From the NCBI GenBank assembly GCA_945868845.1, contig CAMBMS010000003.1:62001-126000 (forward strand): a DNA stretch of 64,000 nt, written 5' to 3'. A program made the translations under genes and the position numbers. The notes under the pieces are model-generated. The model was given only the letters and a program-made list of their open reading frames with translations, ran no database searches and was not told where the DNA came from. Origin of the DNA: Asaia bogorensis (GTDB lineage: Bacteria; Pseudomonadota; Alphaproteobacteria; Acetobacterales; Acetobacteraceae). Every line of letters begins with the position of its first letter. Within the stretch, counting starts at the first letter, position 1. Below are positions 57,056 through 64,000 of the stretch, one piece after another.

Positions 57056-58255
57056 TTATTCAGGTTTCATCGGCGGCAACAGCTCTGCCGGATCAAGTCC
57101 AAGTTCATGCAATCCCATTTGATGCAGGCACAAATCCGAGGGCGGTGGCTGAATTTCCGCCAGCGCGCCATCACGGAACAATTGCTCCAGCCGCGACCCT
57201 TTAAAAATCCCATGCGCGCCGCCTAACGTCAGCGCGATCCGAGTAATCCGGCTGACCATCTGCCCCACCGCGTATTTCGCGCGGTACAGCGCCGTGGTCG
57301 TCTCCGCCGTCGGCCCCTGCGTATCAGACAGCCAGGCGGAACGATACGTAATCAATCGTGCCGCTTCCAGATCGGCGCTGAGTTCCGCCACATGTCGCCG
57401 CACATCTGGATGCCATGCCAGTGACTGCGCATAGCCTTCTGGCTTGCGCGCTCGCACCATACGTATCAACTCCGCATACGCCGCTACCGCTAGGCCCAGG
57501 TAAACAGCGGTATAGGAACCCCAGAACCAGTTCAGATAAGAACGCCGAAACACCCCAATATCATCAGTGAACAACAGGATCGAGCGATCCTCGACAAAGC
57601 AATCCTCCAATATCAACTGGTCACTGCGTGTAGCTCGCATGCCCAGCACATCCCAGTTCGCGTTCACGCGCCGTCCCGGCGCGCCACGCGGAATCAGCAC
57701 CAACGCGCCCGCGCCCGGCGCAGTCGCACCATCGGGGTAAGCCAGCACCATCACATAATCCGCGGCCTCCAGCATGGAGGCGAACATTTTTCGCCCCGTT
57801 ATTCGCCAACCGCGGTCATCACGGCGCACCCGTGTCGCCAGAGGCCGTTCCCCGATCAGGGATGTCGTGCTGGACTCCGAAAAATTCCCGCCGATCATTT
57901 GCCCGTCATGCACCACGTAATCGGCAATCATACGCTTGGTTGCCGCGCCGATCTCCGGGCTTTCCAGAATCGGGTTCACTACGGAAGCGTGCATGTTGAA
58001 CGCTAGCGCTGTGGACGGACAGCCCTGCCCCAATGCCTCATAGGCGATCGTATGGTCGAGAAATCCATGGCCCGCACCGCCATAATCCCTCGGCACCGTC
58101 AGCGCCAGGAACCCCTCGGCGCGCAGCCGGTCGTAATTTTCCGTAGGGTGCGACCCATCGCGATCATGCGCCGCCGACCGCGTGGCGAAATCTGCCGCCA
58201 GTTCCAGGCAACGTCCCCGCAAACTCTCCTGTGCCGCACTCAGCCCGAATTCCAT
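57056..58255 (-). CDS. Acyl-CoA dehydrogenase family protein
   Basis: 399 residues from the ATG at 58255 (MEFGLSAAQESLRGRCLELAADF). FAD/acyl-CoA fold: GFLALTVPRDYGGAGHGFLDHTIAYEALGQGCPSTALAFNMHAS, GNFSESSTTSLIGERPLATRVRRDDRGWRITGRKMFASML and RITRIALTLGGAHGIFKGSRLEQLFRDG. The usual Glu base near the C terminus (FG..GYxxEYPVER) is not in a recognisable place, so it may be a monooxygenase-like (DszC/HpaA type) member. Operon partner: SMP-30. Confidence 0.85.
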   Translation of the reverse strand: MEFGLSAAQESLRGRCLELAADFATRSAAHDRDGSHPTENYDRLRAEGFLALTVPRDYGGAGHGFLDHTIAYEALGQGCPSTALAFNMHASVVNPILESPEIGAATKRMIADYVVHDGQMIGGNFSESSTTSLIGERPLATRVRRDDRGWRITGRKMFASMLEAADYVMVLAYPDGATAPGAGALVLIPRGAPGRRVNANWDVLGMRATRSDQLILEDCFVEDRSILLFTDDIGVFRRSYLNWFWGSYTAVYLGLAVAAYAELIRMVRARKPEGYAQSLAWHPDVRRHVAELSADLEAARLITYRSAWLSDTQGPTAETTTALYRAKYAVGQMVSRITRIALTLGGAHGIFKGSRLEQLFRDGALAEIQPPPSDLCLHQMGLHELGLDPAELLPPMKPE

Positions 58256-58429
58256 GGCAATTCCCCGCGGCGAGCTTCGCAACTGTTGCCCGCCTTACGC
58301 AAGTCCTGGTGCGGATGATGGGAATTTATAGCGTCCCGAGATGGTTCCAACATCCAGGTTCGCCATCCCAGATAGAACACGGGAGGAACGGACATGACCG
58401 CTCCACCAACCCCATCCGATCCCACGCGC

Positions 58430-58513
58430 TCGGCACTAGCCCCCTCCCCGATCAGACCATCCCACAACCATAAACTACTGCGGGTGGCCACGTGGAGATG
58501 CGGCCGGTACCGA
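58430..58513. repeat. Palindromic intergenic element, family A copy 3
   Basis: Outer arms TCGGCACTAGCC (58430-58441) and GGCCGGTACCGA (58502-58513) pair at nine of twelve positions. The right half, ACTACTG-GGG-GG then GTGGAGATGCGGCCGGTAC, matches copy 2 (44423-44458) at most positions in the same orientation; the left half is degenerate. Lies in the 280-base space (58256-58535) between the acyl-CoA dehydrogenase start and the end of cofC. The remainder of that space holds no gene I can support. Confidence 0.65.
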
Positions 58514-58535
58514 CTAAGCGTCAGCGACGAATGCG

Positions 58536-59192
58536 CTAACCGCCGATCCCCGTCGCTTCAAGAAAATCGAGCGTCCGCGTACGCACGCGCGGCTGCATGC
58601 CCATGAACTGAAAAATGTCTTCTGGATGATCGATATCCATCCCAATACCGGGCAACCGCACGATGCCGGGCTCGATCTCCAGCCGGCGCGCCGCATCCAG
58701 ATGGGGAAAATAACTATCCTCTCCGAAGCGCAGCGGCACAGCATCGGGCGGTGTCATGATGATGCAATTCGAACCTTTTTCATCATGTGCCGGCACAATG
58801 GTAAAGGCCGGCGCCATCGGGCTGTGCGCCGCAATGACAGCCTGAATTTCCTCCGATGTCACGCGGGGAATATCGCCCGGCATAGTCAGCATCGCATGCG
58901 CACCTTCAAGCACCAGCCTCTGCGCCGCCGCCGTCACGGCGCCGGTGTGACCATCGAGCACGCCGTTGGTGATCACATGCGCACCCACCCGTTCCGCCAA
59001 ATTCATCGCAAAGAGATCGCGTGTGACGAAGATAATGCCGGCCAGATCGCGCGCCCCACGGGCGGCATCCACCACATCCTGCAACATTACCTCCGCCAAC
59101 CCCTGGCGTTGCACCGGTGTCAGCAAGGATGACAGGCGCTGCTTAGAGTCCTGCATTTCCTTAACGGGAATTACGGCGAAAATACCGATCAT
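58536..59192 (-). CDS. cofC: 2-phospho-L-lactate (or 3-phosphoglycerate) guanylyltransferase CofC
   Basis: Makes the guanylyl-linked precursor (LPPG or the 3-phosphoglycerate analogue) for coenzyme F420. 218 residues: FAVIPVKEMQDSKQRLSSLLTPVQRQGLAEVMLQDVVDAARG (GTP-binding, nucleotidyl transferase fold), VITNGVLDGHTGAVTAAAQRLV, MLTMPGDIPRVTSEEIQAVIAAH and LPGIGMDIDHPEDIFQFM. Overlaps cofD by four bases (ATGA). Proteobacterial enzymes are reported to use 3-phosphoglycerate instead of phospholactate; the choice cannot be read with confidence here. Confidence 0.9.
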   Translation of the reverse strand: MIGIFAVIPVKEMQDSKQRLSSLLTPVQRQGLAEVMLQDVVDAARGARDLAGIIFVTRDLFAMNLAERVGAHVITNGVLDGHTGAVTAAAQRLVLEGAHAMLTMPGDIPRVTSEEIQAVIAAHSPMAPAFTIVPAHDEKGSNCIIMTPPDAVPLRFGEDSYFPHLDAARRLEIEPGIVRLPGIGMDIDHPEDIFQFMGMQPRVRTRTLDFLEATGIGG

Positions 59193-60133
59193 GCCCGTAT
59201 CTCGTCCGCCAGGGACAACACAACGCGCGCCAGTTCGTCGCGGTCCTGCAAATCAATCATCAACGTCCGCGCCAGCATCGCCCGTGCCCTAATCGCCCCC
59301 ACATCGGCCGCATCCTCATGATCCAGCACATAGCCATCGATGATATCGCCATAGCGCGCTGCCACCGCGTACGCGCTGGGCTCGGTTCCAAGCTCGGCAA
59401 GCATCTTTGCCGTCGGTCCTTTCACGGCCCGACCGCCAATGATGGGGGACACGGCGATCACCGGCGCCTTGCATGCCGCCAGCGCCGCGCGCACGCCGGG
59501 CAGTGCCAGAATGGGTTCGATGCTGATGAACGGATTGGACGGGCAGATCACTACCGCACGCAAATCGGGCTCGTCCAGCGCAGCAAGGAATTCTGGCTGC
59601 GCGCGAGCCTGTTCCACACCAGAAAATGCAAGTTCGCGCACCACCGGGCGGCATTGCTGGCGGACGAAATAATCTTGAAAATCGATCCAGCCCGCATCGG
59701 TACGCACGCGCGTGCGCACGCGATCATCGCTCATCGGCAGCAAGCGCGGCCCGACACCCAGTCGCGTCCGCACGTCATCGGTGATCGCTGAGAGGCTTTC
59801 GCCCAAGGCCAGCCGGTGCGTACGTTCCACATGTAGCGCCAGATCGCGATCGCCGAGGCGAAACCATGTCACCCCCCCGATCGCGCCCAATGTCTCCATG
59901 AACGACCAAGTTTCATCGTGTCGACCCCAACCAAGCTCGGGATTGGCCAACCCCGACAACGTGTAGGTGAGCGTATCGATATCCGGGCAGATCGTCAGGC
60001 CCAGATGCTCGAAATCATCTCCCGTGTTGGCAACCAGCAGAAGATCTTCGGTTGGCACCACGCGCGACAGGCCGAGTGCCAGCTTGGCGCCGCCAACGCC
60101 TCCGCTGAGCGCAACAACGCGGCCAGCACTCAT
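59189..60133 (-). CDS. cofD: 2-phospho-L-lactate transferase CofD
   Basis: Transfers the phospholactyl (or phosphoglyceryl) group to the deazaflavin Fo, giving F420-0. 314 residues with the classic motifs: VVALSGGVGGAKLALGL at the N terminus, LLVANTGDDFEHLGLTICPDIDTLTYTLSGLA, VICPSNPFISIEPIL and VIAVSPIIGGRAVKGPTAKM. Overlaps both cofE and cofC by four bases, so all three are coupled. Confidence 0.96.
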   Translation of the reverse strand: MSAGRVVALSGGVGGAKLALGLSRVVPTEDLLLVANTGDDFEHLGLTICPDIDTLTYTLSGLANPELGWGRHDETWSFMETLGAIGGVTWFRLGDRDLALHVERTHRLALGESLSAITDDVRTRLGVGPRLLPMSDDRVRTRVRTDAGWIDFQDYFVRQQCRPVVRELAFSGVEQARAQPEFLAALDEPDLRAVVICPSNPFISIEPILALPGVRAALAACKAPVIAVSPIIGGRAVKGPTAKMLAELGTEPSAYAVAARYGDIIDGYVLDHEDAADVGAIRARAMLARTLMIDLQDRDELARVVLSLADEIRA

Positions 60134-60900
60134 CGGAATAGGTCTTCGTCCGCCGGCCGCGCCAATTCACGCGCGGGATATTCGGGTGCATCACAAACCA
60201 CCCCGCGCACCAGCACGGCCGGCAGACCTTCCCGCGCCTGACCCATCACCAGTGACGCGGCGGCGGCAATTTCATCAGCATGACCCACCACCGTCACATG
60301 CAAGGTGCGGCCAAACAAATCCGGCGTGCCGCGCAAGTCCACCAGCGAGGGAACCCCCGCCGCACCGATCGCCACGCCGCAGGTTCCGCGCCGCCAGGCT
60401 CGCCCGAAGCTGTCATTTATGATAACACCCAACCGCACGCTAAATCGCGCCGACAGTGCCACACGCAACCGCTCCGCGCTGCCATCGGGATCGACAGGCA
60501 GCAGCAGCGCGCGTTCCACACCATCCTCCGGCGCGATATTCGATTGATCGACGCCGGCGTTGGCCATTACGAAGCCAAGCCGGTGCTGCATGATCATCAG
60601 GTTGGGGCGCGAGCGCACTACTCGATCAGACTCACCCATAATGATTTCCACCAGCCTGGGGTCTTTATCGATCTCCAGACCCAGCGCAATCGCTCGCACC
60701 GAAGGCGTGACGGTGGCGAGATCAACCGTGCGCCCCTCTACCTTGGAGACGATTTTCTGCGCCACCACCAGTACATCGCCATCCATCGGCGGACACGATG
60801 TCGCCATGGCATCGCCTAACGACACGGCCAGATCATCGCCGGCCAGAAACATCGGCAGGTCCGGCAAGGCAAAAATCTGCAACGCGGGCACCGCGTTCAT
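60130..60900 (-). CDS. cofE: F420-0:gamma-glutamyl ligase CofE
   Basis: Adds the first glutamates to F420-0. 256 residues, single domain without the C-terminal nitroreductase-like half found in mycobacterial FbiB. Motifs: DVLVVAQKIVSKVEGR, RLGFVMANAGVDQSNIAP, GVIINDSFGRAWRRGTCGVAIGAAG and GTPDLFGRTLHVT. Starts nine bases after the fgd-like gene, on the same strand. Confidence 0.96.
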   Translation of the reverse strand: MNAVPALQIFALPDLPMFLAGDDLAVSLGDAMATSCPPMDGDVLVVAQKIVSKVEGRTVDLATVTPSVRAIALGLEIDKDPRLVEIIMGESDRVVRSRPNLMIMQHRLGFVMANAGVDQSNIAPEDGVERALLLPVDPDGSAERLRVALSARFSVRLGVIINDSFGRAWRRGTCGVAIGAAGVPSLVDLRGTPDLFGRTLHVTVVGHADEIAAAASLVMGQAREGLPAVLVRGVVCDAPEYPARELARPADEDLFR

Positions 60901-60909
60901 GGCAAAGGT

Positions 60910-61914
60910 TTACCCGTATTTCTTGCGCAACCGCGGCAGAATATGTTCGCCGTACAAACGCAGCGCGCGTTCCTGGTCGGGTCCTGGCGCATGAAACACC
61001 AGGTGGTTAAAGCCGAGGCCCACATAATAACCGATCTTTTCAACATGCTCATCTGGGTCGGAGGAGACGATCCAACGGCTGGCGGCGCGCTCCACCGGCA
61101 GCGCGTCGGATAATTTTTCCATCTCCCGTGGGTCTTCGACGGACATTTTTTCCTCTGGCGTCAAGGCCAGCGCCGCCCAGTGGCGGGTGTCGTTCAGCGC
61201 GCGTTCCTTGTCGGTGTCAAAGGAGACCTTCACCTCGATCATGCGCTCGTAACCCGGCTTTTCCCGCCCGCTTGCGGCCATGCCGTCAATCACATTCGGC
61301 AGCAGGGTTTCGGTATAAAGCTCGCGCTTCTTGCCGGATGTGCAGATGAAGCCATCGCCGGAACGCCCGGCATATTTAGCCACCGCCGGGCCCGCGGCAG
61401 CGATATAGATCGGCACCGGCTGGTTGGGACGGTCATAGATCGTCGCCTTCTCAGTCTTGTAGTACTGGCCCTCAAACGTCACGAATTCCTCGGTCCACAG
61501 CTTGCGTATCAGCTGCACGGCCTCGCGCATCCGCGCAAACCGCTCCTTCATCTCGGGCCAGACGATGCCGGCAGAGGGCACTTCGTTCAACGCCTCCCCG
61601 GTACCGATACCGAGGATGACGCGGCCAGGGAACATCTGCCCCATGGTCGCGAAGGCCTGCGCCACAATGGAGGGATGATAGCGGAACGTGGGTGTCAGCA
61701 CCGAGGTGCCAATCACCACCCGCTTCGTTGCCGCACCCAGCGCGCCCAGCCACACCAGCGAATTGCCTGCATGGCCATTTGTATGCCGCCAAGGCTGGAA
61801 ATGGTCGGACATGAAAACACTGTCAAAACCGAGATTTTCGGCCAGGACGGAAAATTCTAGCAGCTTCGCAGGATTGAACTGCTCCGCAGATGCCTTGTAA
61901 CCGAGTTTGAGCAC
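60910..61914 (-). CDS. fgd: F420-dependent glucose-6-phosphate dehydrogenase homolog
   Basis: 334 residues, strongly like actinobacterial [76 protein letters not shown]. Compared from memory with M. tuberculosis FGD1, the catalytic or substrate residues are present: His38 and Trp42 (H40, W44), Glu107 (E109), and the phosphate-binding Thr192, Lys195, Lys256 and Arg280 (T195, K198, K259, R283). It should reduce F420 with glucose 6-phosphate. First gene of the operon, followed by cofE; a promoter should lie in 61915-62075, but none is clear. Confidence 0.87.
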   Translation of the reverse strand: MLKLGYKASAEQFNPAKLLEFSVLAENLGFDSVFMSDHFQPWRHTNGHAGNSLVWLGALGAATKRVVIGTSVLTPTFRYHPSIVAQAFATMGQMFPGRVILGIGTGEALNEVPSAGIVWPEMKERFARMREAVQLIRKLWTEEFVTFEGQYYKTEKATIYDRPNQPVPIYIAAAGPAVAKYAGRSGDGFICTSGKKRELYTETLLPNVIDGMAASGREKPGYERMIEVKVSFDTDKERALNDTRHWAALALTPEEKMSVEDPREMEKLSDALPVERAASRWIVSSDPDEHVEKIGYYVGLGFNHLVFHAPGPDQERALRLYGEHILPRLRKKYG

Positions 61915-62075
61915 GTCCTACCCCCTGCACGCTGGCGTTCTATCACCCGAGAGGTTACTGGACCACCGCCAAGCGGGCAACACGATCCCTGTAGCGACCC
62001 CTGCAGGACCCTGAGCATGGGATTGGCTTTGCCGTCCGCGTTGCCTAAGTTGCCCGTAGGGAGATTTCGCGCGAG

Positions 62076-62470
62076 ATGATCGCCGCCACCGCTATCAACG
62101 CCCCCAGGGCGCCAGCCGCCGCGCTTGTACCCGCATTGCTGGCGGTTGAGGATCTGAGCATCGAGTTCACCACGCCGCGCGGTGTGTTGCGCGCGGTCGA
62201 TGGCGTGAGCTGGGCGGTACGGCCGGGCGCTTTGAGGATCCGGAGCTCGACCGGCTGTTCGACGCGCAGGGCCGCGCCGCCGATCTGGACACCCGTAAGA
62301 AGTTGGTGCGCGACTTCGAGGCACGCACCATGGAGCAGGCCTATGTGGTGCCGTTGCTGTGGTGGCACCGCATTATCATCACGTCGCCGCGCCTGCATAG
62401 CTGGACCATCTCCCCCTGCCACATGATCTATCAGGATCTTGCGACCGTCTGGTTGACCCCGCAGCAGTGA
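62076..62470 (+). pseudogene. Deletion scar: start of a dipeptide ABC ATPase joined to the end of a substrate-binding protein
   Basis: Frame 1 from ATG 62076 reads LLAVEDLSIEFTTPRGVLRAVDGVSWAVRPG, the N terminus of an OppD/DppD-type ATPase, up to about 62226. From there another frame reads GRFEDPELDRLFDAQGRAADLDTRKKL then EARTMEQAYVVPLLWWHR and SPCHMIYQDLATVWLTPQQ, the C terminus of a family-5 peptide-binding protein, with stop at 62468-62470. An internal deletion between two genes of one transporter operon explains it. The product should be nonfunctional. Confidence 0.7.
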
Positions 62471-62480
62471 AAGAGAAAAA

Positions 62481-63095
62481 ATGCCCGACGCAAACGGCTT
62501 GCTGATGGCCTTCATGGAACCGCCCTCCGGGATGGAGGATGAGTTCAACGATTGGTACGATACCGAACATCTTCCCGAACGCATGGCGATCCGCGGCTTT
62601 CTCGCCGGGCACCGCTGGGTCAGCGTGCATGGCTATCCGCGCTGGGTGGCCACCTATTTTCTCTCCCAAGCTGCGGTGCTGCATTCGCCGGCCTATAAAA
62701 AGGTGGGCGGGGCGAATGGCAGCCCATGGACGACGCGCGTGACGAGCCGCACCATCGGCCGACTACGCGTGGTGGGCGAACGCATCGGCAAGGGCCTGGC
62801 GCCGTTCGATACCAACACAACATCGCGCCTGCTGACGGCACGCTATCCGCTCGGCCGTGGGGTAAAGGATACCGCGCTGGCGCAGGTGCTACAAAACACT
62901 ACGGGCGCGATGGCAGAAAAGCCGCAGGTTCGGATCTTCCGTGGCATCGAAGCCTCGGCCGGCAGCGTCTGGCTTCTGGCGGCGTTCCGTCAGCCGGTCG
63001 GGGTGGAGGCTTTGGCCGCCCAGCTCGGTGAAGTCGGCGGCGTCGGCGCGGCGCATTTCAATCTCTACATGCCGCACTGGAAGGTGCAGGGCTGA
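62481..63095 (+). CDS. Dimeric alpha-beta barrel (EthD/DUF4286-like) protein
   Basis: 204 residues with two similar halves. First half: NGLLMAFMEPPSGMEDEFNDWYDTEHLPERMAIRGFLAGHRWVS, where the EFNDWYDTEHLPER segment is the signature of this small oxygenase-like family. Second half from about 105 is less alike. No metal motif is obvious. It begins 11 bases after the deleted ABC gene, so once belonged to the same operon. Function unknown. Confidence 0.7.
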   Translation: MPDANGLLMAFMEPPSGMEDEFNDWYDTEHLPERMAIRGFLAGHRWVSVHGYPRWVATYFLSQAAVLHSPAYKKVGGANGSPWTTRVTSRTIGRLRVVGERIGKGLAPFDTNTTSRLLTARYPLGRGVKDTALAQVLQNTTGAMAEKPQVRIFRGIEASAGSVWLLAAFRQPVGVEALAAQLGEVGGVGAAHFNLYMPHWKVQG

Positions 63096-63098
63096 GCC

Positions 63099-63311
63099 TC
63101 AGCGCTCCGCAGGCAACCGTGCCGCCAGCTTGCGCGCCAGTAGCCAGCCCGGCAGGGCGGCAATCGGTACGCCAGGCAGCATCAACAGCCAGCCCAAATA
63201 GATCCCCGACAGCGCCATGGCCATGCCGATACCCAGCATCAACCCGCCCACCAGCCCGCCGCCCACGCCGGCGCCCACACCCAGCCAGATAATCTCACTA
63301 CGATCGATCAT
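63099..63311 (-). CDS. Small membrane protein of unknown function
   Basis: 70 residues from the ATG at 63311 (MIDRSEII). Two hydrophobic helices: WLGVGAGVGGGLVGGLMLGIGMAMALSG and GWLLMLPGVPIAALPGWLLA, with a basic tail RKLAARLPAER. No domain recognised. The frame is coding-like and fits between the two flanking genes without overlap; moderate support. Confidence 0.5.
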   Translation of the reverse strand: MIDRSEIIWLGVGAGVGGGLVGGLMLGIGMAMALSGIYLGWLLMLPGVPIAALPGWLLARKLAARLPAER

Positions 63312-63340
63312 GGCACGGACATAGGCGCTCGGCGGGCGGT

Positions 63341-63369
63341 TTGACAACCGGGAACCCCGCCCCTATACG
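63341..63369 (+). promoter_or_regulatory. Sigma-70 promoter of rpsD
   Basis: TTGACA at 63341-63346, a 17-base spacer, TATACG at 63364-63369. Near-consensus, as expected for a ribosomal protein gene. The transcript would carry a leader of about 120 bases. In it, near 63390-63412, a bulged hairpin with a TTCG loop (ACGCGCC-TTCG-GGGCGT) is visible, which may be an S4 or leader structure. Confidence 0.75.
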
Positions 63370-63496
63370 CCGCGCCACTGCCGGGAACGTGGACGCGCCT
63401 TCGGGGCGTGAACCCGTCTGATCCAGTCGGATCGGGCCTACCGGTGCAACAAGCCACGGTGGAAACCATCGGGCACATAAGCAAAGGGCACCGCGC

Positions 63497-64000
63497 ATGA
63501 CCAAGCGTGCCGAGAGTAAGTATAAAATTAACCGCCGCCTGGGGGTCAACCTCTGGGGCCGGCCAAAATCCCCCATCAACAAGCGCGAATACGGCCCTGG
63601 CCAGCATGGGCAGCGGCGCAAGAAGCCGTCCGATTTCGGCGTACAGCTGATGGCGAAGCAGAAGCTGAAGGGCTACTATGGCAATATCAGCGAAAAGCAG
63701 TTCCGTAAATATTACGAGGAAGCCGTGCGCCGCAAAGGCGACACTTCGGAAAACCTGATCGAACTTCTGGAACGCCGGTTGGACGCGGTGATCTATCGCC
63801 TGAAATTCGGCATTACCCCCTTCGCGTCCCGGCAGTTCGTCAACCATGGCCATGTTCTGGTAAACGGCAAGCGCGTGAATATCGCATCCTATTTGGTGAA
63901 GGATAACGACGTGATCGAGGTGCGGGAGAAGTCCAAGCAGCTCGCCATGGTTCTGGACGCGACGCAAAGCACCGAACGCGACGTGCCAGAATATCTAGAA
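63497..64000 (+). CDS. rpsD: 30S ribosomal protein S4, N-terminal part (runs off the window)
   Basis: Primary 16S rRNA-binding protein and, in many bacteria, a translational autoregulator. 168 of about 205 codons are present. Seen: [62 protein letters not shown] and the S4 RNA-binding domain [53 protein letters not shown]. Preceded by GGGCACCGCGC and the promoter at 63341. Confidence 0.97.
   Translation, partial: MTKRAESKYKINRRLGVNLWGRPKSPINKREYGPGQHGQRRKKPSDFGVQLMAKQKLKGYYGNISEKQFRKYYEEAVRRKGDTSENLIELLERRLDAVIYRLKFGITPFASRQFVNHGHVLVNGKRVNIASYLVKDNDVIEVREKSKQLAMVLDATQSTERDVPEYLE

Overview
The window is chromosomal DNA of a GC-rich alphaproteobacterium. The gene order rimP-nusA-ylxR-infB-rbfA, the block cbp3-like/yceD/rpmF/plsX/fabH/ihfA/merR, the riboflavin block nrdR-ribD-ribE-ribBA-ribH-nusB-thiL, leuS-lptE-holA and the urt/ure arrangement all fit Rhodospirillales, most likely Acetobacteraceae. 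That family assignment is an inference from gene order and protein style, not from a search.

Layout. 1-9.1 kb: start of parE, a broken persulfide-dioxygenase/rhodanese gene, the transcription/translation operon rimP-nusA-ylxR-infB-rbfA (minus strand), a decayed acyltransferase and dapB. 9.2-19.8 kb: a nitrogen island of one direction, with a sigma-54-type promoter, urea ABC importer urtABCDE and urease ureDABCEFG, in which genes overlap or nearly touch. 19.8-30 kb: an MFS transporter, an orphan molybdenum hydroxylase large subunit whose expected catalytic Glu reads Gln, then the fatty acid/ribosome block and bamE. 29-37.2 kb: thiL, nusB, riboflavin genes, nrdR, glyA, rpiB and hemB. 37.3-49.3 kb: accessory genes (cupin-like protein, LLM flavin oxidoreductases, MmgE/PrpD, bactofilin) around leuS-lptE-holA and recX. 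49.4-62.5 kb: prs, a phosphatase, a compact operon of alpha/beta hydrolase, LLM oxidoreductase, VOC protein, SDR and acyl-CoA carboxyltransferase, then SMP-30 plus acyl-CoA dehydrogenase. At 58.5-61.9 kb lies a coenzyme F420 operon: an F420-dependent glucose-6-phosphate dehydrogenase homolog followed by cofE, cofD and cofC. The window ends in rpsD.

The most interesting signal is the F420 operon, unusual for an alphaproteobacterium, with three further intact LLM-family oxidoreductases (possible F420 or FMN users) and one broken one in the preceding 23 kb. F420 can be reduced by the operon's own dehydrogenase homolog, which keeps the residues that bind glucose 6-phosphate in the mycobacterial enzyme. 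The gene for the deazaflavin core (cofG/cofH or fbiC) is not in this window.

Two families of intergenic palindromes were found. One has a perfect 26-bp inverted repeat and a second copy in which part of the stem changed with compensating changes. The other has three clear copies and perhaps a fourth. At least six decayed genes (metallo-hydrolase, acyltransferase, LLM, MFS, RidA, and an ABC transporter deletion scar) suggest continuing gene loss in the accessory parts, or in some cases sequencing error.
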